From the NCBI GenBank assembly GCA_027325115.1, contig DAHWFG010000166.1:1-12446 (forward strand): a stretch of DNA of 12,446 bases, in the 5' to 3' direction. This stretch comes from JAKBCQ01 sp021807585. GTDB taxonomy: Bacteria; Planctomycetota; Planctomycetia; Isosphaerales; Isosphaeraceae. Position numbers and translations under genes: made by a program. The notes under the pieces were generated by a model. The model had not been told where the DNA came from, ran no database searches, and saw only the letters and a program-made list of their open reading frames with translations. Positions 6,499-12,446 of the stretch are shown here, in pieces. Positions within the stretch are counted from its first letter, which is position 1. Each line of letters opens with the position of its first letter.

Positions 6499-7134
6499 TC
6501 ATGCGGCGTGGATCTTCGCGGCGTCTTCGATCGCGTAGCCGTACCGTCGCGACATCGACATGAGATCGTCCTTGATCCGACCCTCGGGGAGATCGCGCCA
6601 GCGAATCGCTTTCGCGTCAAATCGCGTGTTCACATTCTTTGGAACGCGATCCAAAGCCGTGACGATCCGGCTCTCCTCAACCGCTACGCCGATTCGATCG
6701 GCGATTAAGCGGAGGAGGCGATGATCGAGATCCTCGATCCGATAGCGGAAATAATTCTTCGCCGTCTCGCACCTTTCGTTCCATTCCACATAGTAACGCA
6801 TTGAATCTTCGAGCACGTTTCCCGTCATTCGAAAATGCCGCGCTATGAACTCTCCCGCGGGACCGTGAAATCGAGGATCGTCGAACAATTTAAACGAGAC
6901 GAGCGAACCAATCACTTTAAGCGGGTCGCGCGTTTGATGAAGAACGAGCCCCTTGAATTCGGGAATGAACGGAACGGCTTGAGCCGAGGAATCACCAAGG
7001 ATGTCGATGTTCGAGTAGCAATGTTCGGGGGCGTATACCCATTCGTGGCCGCAAGGTATACCGATTCGAGTGAGCACCTGAGCGATATATGCCGTCCCGC
7101 ATCGTCCGGTGCCCGCCACGATAAATTTCAACAT
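6499..7134 (-). CDS. PAPS-dependent sulfotransferase-like P-loop protein
   Basis: This is a 211-residue protein with the two cofactor signatures of the sulfotransferase family. The 5'-phosphosulfate loop is at the extreme N-terminus (LKFIVAGTGRCGTAYIAQVL, residues 2-21), with the P-loop-like GTGRCGT. The 3'-phosphate-binding region is HQTRDPLKVIGSLVSF (residues 66-81), with R69 and S77 at the expected ligand positions. GHEWVY (30-35) and DSMRYYVEWNERCE further on fit the usual substrate-side region. Such enzymes move a sulfuryl group from PAPS to a hydroxyl of a carbohydrate or other acceptor. The start at 7134 places the P-loop immediately after Met, as usual for the family; the upstream in-frame codons would overlap the preceding gene and look non-coding. 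It lies 35 bp after the small coiled-coil gene, so the two form a minus-strand pair within a plus-strand glycan locus. Glycan sulfation is inferred from context. Confidence 0.85.
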   Translation of the reverse strand: MLKFIVAGTGRCGTAYIAQVLTRIGIPCGHEWVYAPEHCYSNIDILGDSSAQAVPFIPEFKGLVLHQTRDPLKVIGSLVSFKLFDDPRFHGPAGEFIARHFRMTGNVLEDSMRYYVEWNERCETAKNYFRYRIEDLDHRLLRLIADRIGVAVEESRIVTALDRVPKNVNTRFDAKAIRWRDLPEGRIKDDLMSMSRRYGYAIEDAAKIHAA

Positions 7135-7169
7135 TGTGGAATTCCCCAAATCTATAAATGTCGAATGGA

Positions 7170-7487
7170 TTAAGCGCGTCGACGGAGGACGCGCGGAAAC
7201 CTGGCGACGATTCCGCTCCAACCCTGAACGATCGGTCGGCTCGATTCCGTCGAAACGCGTTCCAATTCGGCGTCGGCGTTTTGGAGCTCGCGTTCAAGTT
7301 CGTCTCGTCGACTTAACAGCACGTAGCATTGCTTGGAAAGGATATCGCGCTCGAGGATCAAGGCGTTACGTTCGGCAAGAAGTGCGTCGTATTGTTGTTT
7401 CCAGTCGATATCCTCGATCGATGCGTCGAAGAATTCGCTTGCTTGATTCTCGGTATCGCTTCCTGGCATCGGTCCGTCGCCTTCCAT
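7170..7487 (-). CDS. Small coiled-coil protein with basic amphipathic C-terminus
   Basis: This is a 105-residue protein of unknown function. The first ~25 residues are acidic and probably disordered (MEGDGPMPGSDTENQ). Residues ~28-80 form a strongly predicted coiled coil (YDALLAERNALILERDIL, then RRDELERELQNADAELERV). The last ~18 residues, GWSGIVARFPRVLRRRA, form a Trp-containing basic tail. This coil-plus-tail layout is like the C-terminus of the nearby methyltransferase (SKSWKIVHHVKSMLRRA) and the N-terminus of the fused glycosyltransferase (SISWRSVQHLSRLARRI), but here it has no catalytic domain. The ATG at 7487 is preferred to the adjacent TTG; the ribosome binding site is weak. It is the first gene of a minus-strand pair, 35 bp before the sulfotransferase. 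A scaffold or partner-docking role is inference. It could instead be a remnant of a larger enzyme gene, but its regular heptads argue that it is real. Confidence 0.65.
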   Translation of the reverse strand: MEGDGPMPGSDTENQASEFFDASIEDIDWKQQYDALLAERNALILERDILSKQCYVLLSRRDELERELQNADAELERVSTESSRPIVQGWSGIVARFPRVLRRRA

Positions 7488-7713
7488 CAATGTTCGGCGG
7501 GTTTTTGACCCAAGACATCGTTATCTGACATGCGGGGTGTGTCGGAAACGACGATTCTGCCGTCCGTTCGGTCGGTCGTTCGTCGCTAATTGAAAAACGT
7601 GATCGCAACCCGTTCGAGACCAACGTTTTTCTCATCGGACTTGAGACGAAGAATCTACACGGACGTCGCGGTTCGGAATAGGGGGATTTTGGCGGGATAT
7701 CTCCCATTCGTTC

Positions 7714-7733
7714 GATTCGATTCAAATCGAATC
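7714..7733. repeat. Perfect 9-bp dyad GATTCGATT/AATCGAATC
   Basis: The arms at 7714-7722 and 7725-7733 are perfect inverted repeats separated by CA. This could be an operator or a hairpin in a transcript. No T-tract is adjacent. Confidence 0.5.
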
Positions 7734-7830
7734 CGAATCGTCGGAACGGCGCGATGGGATCGATTTCGCGGGTCGATCTCAACACATCGATCTTTCGTGC
7801 GCAGACTCCGTGCTCCCGGGTTTGATCGGG

Positions 7831-7849
7831 TCGATTCGCGTCGAATCGA
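7831..7849. repeat. Perfect 8-bp dyad TCGATTCG/CGAATCGA
   Basis: The arms at 7831-7838 and 7842-7849 are separated by 3 nt. The core resembles the dyad at 7714-7733 (both contain GATTCG and CGAATC). This may mean the same protein binds both, or may simply reflect the biased word content of this DNA. Confidence 0.45.
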
Positions 7850-7902
7850 TGCGTCCGTCAGTCGGGGAGCCCCGCACGATCGACACACGAGGCTTTGGGA
7901 GT

Positions 7903-7978
7903 GACCGAAGCTTGAGAACGACGGTCGCTCGAACTCGGTAAGCTTGGTCGCTCGAGCTTGGGAACTTCGGTCGAAATG
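7903..7978. repeat. Degenerate 23-bp-period direct repeat with flanking inverted arms
   Basis: The decamer GGTCGCTCGA occurs at 7923-7932 and exactly 23 bp later at 7946-7955; a partial GGTCGA follows 23 bp after that at 7969. The intervening 13-mers of units 1 and 3 also match (GCTTGAGAAC at 7910, GCTTGGGAAC at 7956). The block is bracketed by GACCGAAG (7903-7910) and its reverse complement CTTCGGTC (7965-7972). It lies about 220 bp before the consensus promoter. An iteron-like array of about 2.5-3 copies suggests a protein-binding site, but the sequence does not identify the protein. Confidence 0.5.
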
Positions 7979-8192
7979 TGTTGATTTATTGCTTATTTGA
8001 GCGTTTGATTATGGTGCGTCGCGATTGAGATCGAGCAAGCATGTCTGGGGTGTGATTGATTTGCTCGCGAAGCTTTCGTGAGTGAAGTCGATTTGATCGA
8101 AGCGATCGGGCGGATGTCGCGGGCGCGAAAATCCGATAATAGGTGTGAGGATGATGAATCGGGATCGGCTTTGACGCGCCCGCGGATCTTGA

Positions 8193-8221
8193 TTGACAGA
8201 ATTCGGACACGTCCGTATAAA
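8193..8221 (+). promoter_or_regulatory. Near-consensus sigma70 promoter for the fused glycosyltransferase gene
   Basis: A perfect -35 box TTGACA (8193-8198) is followed, after exactly 17 bp, by TATAAA (8216-8221), one mismatch from the -10 consensus. Transcription would start near 8228, giving a leader of about 30 nt before the ATG at 8259. The spacer holds a perfect small dyad, CGGAC-AC-GTCCG (8204-8215), a possible operator. This is the best promoter seen in the window and it rules out the upstream TTG start that falls within the -35 box. Confidence 0.8.
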
Positions 8222-8248
8222 CTCGCGTCGCCCAAATCGCGTAAAAAA

Positions 8249-8256
8249 AGGTGATC
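8249..8256 (+). promoter_or_regulatory. Shine-Dalgarno AGGTGATC that fixes the glycosyltransferase start
   Basis: AGGTGATC matches the 3' part of the ideal anti-SD complement (GGAGGTGATC). The AGG is followed by 7 nt and then the ATG at 8259, inside the predicted short leader. It supports 8259 as the start rather than the in-frame TTG at 8193. Confidence 0.7.
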
Positions 8257-8258
8257 GC

Positions 8259-10721
8259 ATGCGACCAGATTCGAGTGACGGATCGACGAATCCGACTCAT
8301 GGGATGGGAGATCGAGTCGATTCGGGAGCGATCGGTCGCCGTCCTTCCCTGTCGCTTTCGAACGTTCGATCGTCGGCGCGTGAAGAGCATAAAGGGGAGC
8401 TAAAACACGCGTTGAGCCGCGCCCGACTTCGTTTAAGTGAGCAAGATCAGCGGATTTACGTGCTCGAATCGCGCGTCGTCGCGCTCGAATCCGAACTCGC
8501 CGAATTGCACGCTTCGATTTCGTGGAGATCGGTTCAACACTTGAGCCGATTGGCACGGCGAATCGCCCCCATTTCCGGCCGGCGCCGCGCGATCTTGCGT
8601 CGCGGGGCTCGTGCGGTCGCCTTCGTCTATCGAGCGACGAAGAAGTGCGTTCAATTTGCGGCGATCGACCCGGCGCGAAAATCGCTGCTCGGCCTCGATC
8701 GAATTCGATCGAAGACCGCGGCCGAAAACCGCCGCAAACGCGAAGATTTGCTCCGGCTGCGCGAAATCCGGTCGAATCCCCCCGTTTTTCCTCGTTTTGA
8801 TCGTCCTCTCGTATCAATTATTATTCCAGTGCATAATCATTATTATGATACATATCGATGTTTAAAGTCAATTGAAAGCGAAACGACAGGATCATACGAG
8901 GTGGTGCTGATCGACGACGCTTCGACCGACGCGACGCGTGAGCTGGTTCGATATGCGAGCGGGATCGTATCGATTCGAAACGAGAAGAATTTGGGATTTG
9001 TGGGGTCGTGTAATCGCGGCGCGGCCGCGGCCCGCGGCGAATATCTGGTTTTTCTTAATAATGATACGCTGACGACTCCCGGGTGGCTCGACGCGCTTTT
9101 ACGCACGTTTGATGATCACCCCCGAACGGGCCTCGTCGGAGCGAAGCTCGTTTATCCCGACGGTCGGTTGCAAGAGGCCGGCGGGGCGATCTGGAACGAC
9201 GCGAGCGGGTGGAATTACGGCAAATTCGCCGATCCCGATCATCCCTCGTATAATTTCGTCCGCGAGGTCGATTATTGCTCGGGAGCGTGCGTGGCGATCC
9301 CGCGGACGCTGTTTCACAGCCTGGGAGGATTCGACGATCTCTACGCGCCGGCGTATTACGAAGACGTCGACCTCGCATTCAAGGTGCGTCATTCGGGCCG
9401 CCGCGTCGTTTATCAACCCGCGGCCAAAATTATTCATTTTGAGGGATTGACTTCAGGGACGAATGTCGAATCGGGAGTCAAGTCGTATCAAGTGGTAAAC
9501 CGTATTAAGTTTCGCAATCGCTGGAGCGAACGGCTTCTGGCTCATCCCGAGCCGCCCGGGGAGATGATCCGAATCGTGAGGGCGCACGGCGATTCCGCGG
9601 ACGAGTTCGGTTCGGTGTTGATCATCGATCATCGAATGCCGACTCCCGATCGCGACGCGGGGTCGGTTCGAATGATGGAGATCATCAAGTCGATCCGGCG
9701 AAGCGGCAGGCACGTCGTCTTCATTCCCGATAATCTCGCTCCCGCCGAGCCTTACGGCGGCGAACTGAGACGGATCGGCGTTGAAACAATCTGCTTTCCC
9801 CATTATTCGTCGATCGATTCGTTTCTCGAGGCGCACGGAGAAGAATTTGATCTTGTCATTATTTCTCGACCCGATATCACCGAAAAGCATCTGGATTCCG
9901 TCAAGCTTTTCGCGTCGAAGGCTCTCGTCGCGTTCGATACGGTCGATCTCCATTTTTTACGCGAGGAGCGCGAGGCTCGGATCAAGCGAAACGACGCTCT
10001 GCTTCAAAAAGCGAAGCTGCGCAAACGCCAAGAGCTTGATTTGACGCGGCGTTGCGACGTGACGCTGGTCGTCAGCGAACACGAGAAGGCGATCCTCGAA
10101 CTCGAACTCCCTGGAATCGACGTGCGGGTCATCCCCACGATCGTCAAGATCGACAATGCTCCCAGGCCGCCGTTCGAAGCCCGAAACAATATTGTATTCA
10201 TCGGCGGGTTCGAGCACACGCCCAACGCCGACGCGGTGCTCTATTTCGCACGCGAGGTGATGCCGCTGATTCGAGAGCGACGCCCCGGCGTCGTCTTTCA
10301 GGTGATCGGCCCCGACGCTCCCGATGAGATTCGCGCGCTCGCGTGCGCCGATATCGAAATCGTCGGTTTCGTCGCCGAAGTCGAGCCGTATTTCGATCGC
10401 GCGCGGATCTCGGTGGCGCCGATGCGATTCGGCGCGGGGGTGAAGGGGAAAGTGAATCAAAGCATGGCGCTCGGCGTTCCGACGGTCGTCAGCTCGATCG
10501 CAGCCGAGGGGATGTTCCTCACCCACGGCGAGAACACGCTGATCGCCGACGACCCCGGGGCGTTCGCGGAGGCGGCGCTTCGACTCTTCGACGATCGCGA
10601 ATTGTGGCAACGAATCGCCGACGGGGGGCGAAAAAACGTCCGCGATTATTTTTCGGTCGAGGCCGCGTCCCGCCGCATCGACGAAGTCCTGGCGCTCGCG
10701 TCGGCTCGCTCATGCCCGTAA
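8259..10721 (+). CDS. Fused bifunctional glycosyltransferase (GT2 + GT4) with N-terminal coiled coil
   Basis: This is an 820-residue protein with two catalytic domains. Residues ~44-90 form a coiled coil (LKHALSRARLRLSEQDQRIY... VVALESELAELH). It runs into SISWRSVQHLSRLARRI and a basic helical linker. The GT2 domain spans ~185-420: VSIIIPVHNHYYDTYRCLKSI, VVLIDDASTDAT, NLGFVGSCNRGAAAARGEYL, NND (267-269) in place of the DxD, DYCSGACVAIP, YYEDVDLAFKVR, and the end motif IIHFEGLTSGT. The GT4/GT-B domain follows at ~452-818: VLIIDHRMPTPDRDAGSVRM, then CDVTLVVSEHEK, NNIVFIGGFEHTPNADAV, RFGAGVKGKVNQSMALGVP and VVSSIAAEGM; the G-x-K and downstream E fit group 1 enzymes. Such fusions catalyse two successive sugar additions in O-antigen and capsule synthesis. 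The start is set by the promoter and SD sequence. Sugar specificity is unknown. The next gene begins about 100 bp downstream. Confidence 0.93.
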   Translation: MRPDSSDGSTNPTHGMGDRVDSGAIGRRPSLSLSNVRSSAREEHKGELKHALSRARLRLSEQDQRIYVLESRVVALESELAELHASISWRSVQHLSRLARRIAPISGRRRAILRRGARAVAFVYRATKKCVQFAAIDPARKSLLGLDRIRSKTAAENRRKREDLLRLREIRSNPPVFPRFDRPLVSIIIPVHNHYYDTYRCLKSIESETTGSYEVVLIDDASTDATRELVRYASGIVSIRNEKNLGFVGSCNRGAAAARGEYLVFLNNDTLTTPGWLDALLRTFDDHPRTGLVGAKLVYPDGRLQEAGGAIWNDASGWNYGKFADPDHPSYNFVREVDYCSGACVAIPRTLFHSLGGFDDLYAPAYYEDVDLAFKVRHSGRRVVYQPAAKIIHFEGLTSGTNVESGVKSYQVVNRIKFRNRWSERLLAHPEPPGEMIRIVRAHGDSADEFGSVLIIDHRMPTPDRDAGSVRMMEIIKSIRRSGRHVVFIPDNLAPAEPYGGELRRIGVETICFPHYSSIDSFLEAHGEEFDLVIISRPDITEKHLDSVKLFASKALVAFDTVDLHFLREEREARIKRNDALLQKAKLRKRQELDLTRRCDVTLVVSEHEKAILELELPGIDVRVIPTIVKIDNAPRPPFEARNNIVFIGGFEHTPNADAVLYFAREVMPLIRERRPGVVFQVIGPDAPDEIRALACADIEIVGFVAEVEPYFDRARISVAPMRFGAGVKGKVNQSMALGVPTVVSSIAAEGMFLTHGENTLIADDPGAFAEAALRLFDDRELWQRIADGGRKNVRDYFSVEAASRRIDEVLALASARSCP

Positions 10722-10824
10722 GTATGAATGTTTTGATTTTTTTGATTATATGATCCGTAACCCGCGAAATCCGCTCCGATGTTCGGGCGCTTGGATCGAC
10801 CCGACGTTCGAGCGAAGGGGTGAG

Positions 10825-12042
10825 ATGGAAAACCCGCCGTTCGCTTCGATCGATTACCAATGGGACGCGCAATCGCGACGCGAAATCGCGTTCCGCCGTG
10901 GAATAATCCCCCCAACCCCGATCCACGCCGCGTCGAACGCGCGATTCGCATCCAAATCGACACCCCTTTCTCATTTTTTTGTAGCGACGATTCCTATGAA
11001 ATCCGATTTCAATACGAACGCGGCTCCCCGCAACAAGCGACGCGCGAACGCGCATCGAAATAAACTATTAAAGGTTTATGTAGTGATGTTTTCACTCATA
11101 TCGTTAGATTCAGCAATAGATTTTGTCTATTCGTCGTTTGATCGCGCCTCGGTCTTCGGTCGATCGGCCGCGGTTCGTCTCGGCGCGGGCTCGATTCGAC
11201 TCGCAACGATTGCAAGCGGAGCGGAATACGTCGAGTTTCGCCGGAAAGATGACGCGCAATCTGCGAAGCGAGCCGAAGCGGTTCGCGCGATGTCGACCGC
11301 CGGGAATCCGATCAAGACCCCCGGTTACTGTTTTCCATGTCGATCGCTTCGCGTATTTTCAACCCCTTTCGACGCCTCCGCGGCGGCGGGCGCGACTCCG
11401 AACTGGCGCGAAGGGTTGCTGTGTCCCGTCTGTCATATGAATTCAAGAACGCGAGCTTCGGCTCATCTGCTCGCGAGCCGATTGAAAGCCGATCGCTCGG
11501 CTCGAATCTTCCTCACCGAACAGACGACTCCGCTTTACCGTTGGGTTTCCAAACACTATCCTCATGTGATTGGGTCCGAATATCTTCGCGACGGCACCCC
11601 GCGGGGATCGACCGACGACCGCGGGATTCGTCACGAAGACCTCACGCAATTGTCGCTCGCCGATGCGAGCGTCGATTTCATCGTCTCGCTTGAAGTCTTT
11701 GAACATATACCCGATTACCGAGCGGCTCTCGCCGAATGCGCCCGCACGCTTCGCCCCGCCGGCGCGATGCTTTTCACCGTCCCTTTCACCAGGCGCCCGA
11801 ACCACTCGATTCGCGCAGTCATGAATGACGACGGAACGATTGATCATATTCTGCCCCCAGAATATCACGGGGATCCGCTCGATCCCGCGGGATGTCTTTG
11901 CTTCCGACATTTCGGCTGGGAGATCCTTGACGATCTCCGGTCCGCGGGTTTCCGCCAAGCCGAGGCGGTCGTCGTCTGGTCGAAACGTTTCGGTTACACC
12001 GAGGATTCTCCCGAGATGTTCCAGTTCGTCGCCCTCAAGTGA
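10825..12042 (+). CDS. SAM methyltransferase-like protein with paired CxxC zinc-knuckle motifs
   Basis: This is a 405-residue protein from the chosen start. Its last ~240 residues form a recognisable methyltransferase-like unit: GYCFPC (C169/C172), TPNWREGLLCPVC (C200/C203), NSRTRAS, IFLTEQTTPLYRWVSKHYP, GSEYL, IRHEDLTQLSLADASVDFIV, LEVFEHIPDYRAALAEC, FTVPFTRRP, then DGTIDHILPPEYHGDP and CLCFRHFGWEILDDL. The four cysteines probably bind zinc. The canonical GxGxG of motif I is absent; LTEQTTPLY sits in that place, as I recall for this family. The first ~140 residues are poorly recognisable. Possible starts are 10750, 10825 (best SD, AAGGGGTGAG directly before ATG), 10996 and 11086; family resemblance is evident only from about 11200 (SGAEYVEFRR). 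A role modifying the glycan, beside the fused glycosyltransferase upstream and the acyltransferase 37 bp downstream, is inferred. Confidence 0.8.
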   Translation: MENPPFASIDYQWDAQSRREIAFRRGIIPPTPIHAASNARFASKSTPLSHFFVATIPMKSDFNTNAAPRNKRRANAHRNKLLKVYVVMFSLISLDSAIDFVYSSFDRASVFGRSAAVRLGAGSIRLATIASGAEYVEFRRKDDAQSAKRAEAVRAMSTAGNPIKTPGYCFPCRSLRVFSTPFDASAAAGATPNWREGLLCPVCHMNSRTRASAHLLASRLKADRSARIFLTEQTTPLYRWVSKHYPHVIGSEYLRDGTPRGSTDDRGIRHEDLTQLSLADASVDFIVSLEVFEHIPDYRAALAECARTLRPAGAMLFTVPFTRRPNHSIRAVMNDDGTIDHILPPEYHGDPLDPAGCLCFRHFGWEILDDLRSAGFRQAEAVVVWSKRFGYTEDSPEMFQFVALK

Positions 12043-12079
12043 AGAGCGATCGACTTGTGCTTTAATTGAGGATACGATC

Positions 12080-12446
12080 ATGTTTGGAATTTATCGTTAT
12101 GGATTGGCTTGCTGCGTCGTCGCGAGCCATCTGTACGCGGGCATGATCGGCGGACCCGCGGCCTACGCGGTTTGGGGCTTTTACTGCCTGAGCGGCTATC
12201 TGATGACGTTGATCCTCAACCAAAAATACGGGTTCTCGTTCCGCGGCGTCGCGGCCTACGCGGCCAACCGGGCGCTCCGAATTTATCCCGGTTATTACGC
12301 GGTCTGCGCAATCATGTTCCTCATTTTTCTCACCATTCCCTCGACCGCATCGCGCTTTCTTCCGGCTTTGACGATGCCCGTCGGTTTCGATTCATGGTTG
12401 TACGTCTCGACCCTGCTCGCGCGATTCGTCGGCGGCGAACTCGTGC
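12080..12446 (+). CDS. Acyltransferase 3 (AT3/OafA-like) integral membrane protein, 3' end beyond window
   Basis: The first 122 residues are visible; the frame is open to the window edge, and AT3 proteins usually have 330-400 or more residues. Near the N-terminus R6 and H17 match the conserved R-x10-H motif of acyltransferase-3 proteins. The next parts also fit the family: AVWGFYCLSGYLMTLIL (a transmembrane helix), then KYGFSFRGVAAYAANRALRIYPGYYAV, with the RALRIYPxYY motif before the next membrane segment (VCAIMFLIFLTI). Such proteins move acetyl or other acyl groups onto sugars of O-antigens, capsules or glycolipids across the inner membrane. GAGGA lies 8 bases before the ATG. It follows the CxxC methyltransferase by 37 bp and is probably co-transcribed. 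The 3' half, including helices needed to complete the fold, is not in the window. Confidence 0.88.
   Translation, partial: MFGIYRYGLACCVVASHLYAGMIGGPAAYAVWGFYCLSGYLMTLILNQKYGFSFRGVAAYAANRALRIYPGYYAVCAIMFLIFLTIPSTASRFLPALTMPVGFDSWLYVSTLLARFVGGELV

Larger units (their letters stand above)
7488..8192. other. Gene-free divergent intergenic region (about 700 bp)
   Basis: I see no convincing gene in this stretch between the minus-strand coiled-coil gene and the plus-strand promoter. The open frames here lack ribosome binding sites and recognisable protein sequence. It holds two short perfect dyads (7714-7733 and 7831-7849) and a 23-bp-period repeat at 7903-7978. No tRNA, CRISPR or insertion-sequence end was recognised. 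A structured leader or regulatory RNA cannot be excluded. Confidence 0.6.

Noticed and set aside
7590..7904. 104-codon plus-strand open frame in the intergenic region
   Set aside because: There is no SD sequence, no recognisable domain and Arg/Ser-rich shadow-type composition; the region fits non-coding DNA with dyads.
7900..7980. The repeat block considered as a CRISPR array
   Set aside because: Fewer than three imperfect 23-bp units, no distinct spacers and no cas genes nearby.
8078..8254. 58-codon GTG-initiated plus-strand frame (VSEVDLIEAIGRMS...) running into the SD sequence of the fused glycosyltransferase
   Set aside because: It has no ribosome binding site, and it covers the -35 and -10 boxes of a near-consensus promoter. 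A short leader peptide is not impossible but is unsupported.
9957..10610. 217-codon minus-strand open frame inside the fused glycosyltransferase gene
   Set aside because: It lies opposite the conserved GT4 domain and has no family features of its own.
11443..12081. 212-codon minus-strand open frame opposite the CxxC methyltransferase
   Set aside because: It overlaps conserved methyltransferase coding sequence and the acyltransferase start; the product is unrecognisable.

Overview
The window is GC-rich bacterial DNA, full of TCGA/GATCG words and CGA/TCG/GTC/GCG codons. Most of it is a surface-polysaccharide (glycan) assembly locus. Protein style suggests Planctomycetota, perhaps Isosphaerales-like: lipoproteins with short lipoboxes, a peptidase-MA-type lipoprotein, a PNWRE/CPxC methyltransferase, and glycosyltransferases with coiled-coil and SW-basic tails. 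No rRNA or marker protein is present to confirm this, so the taxon is an inference.

Layout. Bases 30-831, minus strand: a small lipoprotein gene (30-434) lies downstream of a pterin-4a-carbinolamine dehydratase gene (463-831, phhB). An approximately 200-bp divergent spacer follows. Plus strand: a lipoprotein with a gluzincin HExxH metalloprotease motif (1030-2055), a GT2 glycosyltransferase with a C-terminal beta-rich domain (2180-3397), a CgeB-like GT-B glycosyltransferase with an N-terminal coiled coil (3477-5225), and a class I SAM methyltransferase with a long C-terminal coiled coil and a basic amphipathic tail (5275-6360). Convergent to these, on the minus strand, are a short coiled-coil protein (7170-7487) and a PAPS-type sulfotransferase (6499-7134). 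A gene-free stretch (7488-8258) carries a 23-bp-period repeat, dyads and an excellent sigma70 promoter. Downstream on the plus strand are a fused GT2-GT4 glycosyltransferase (8259-10721), a methyltransferase with paired CxxC knuckles (10825-12042) and the start of an acyltransferase-3 membrane protein (12080 to the window edge).

How it fits together (inference): the three glycosyltransferases would build an oligosaccharide or polysaccharide. The two methyltransferases, the sulfotransferase and the acyltransferase would decorate or cap it. Three proteins share a coiled coil joined to a short 'SW/GW + basic amphipathic' segment, which could hold the enzymes together at the membrane. The methyltransferase plus coiled-coil gene recalls the chain-capping, length-measuring logic of E. 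coli WbdD, although its sequence shows no kinase domain.

The most unusual nucleotide-level signal is a series of short AT-rich codon islands inside GC-rich genes. Several of them sit on the most conserved motifs of the enzyme families.
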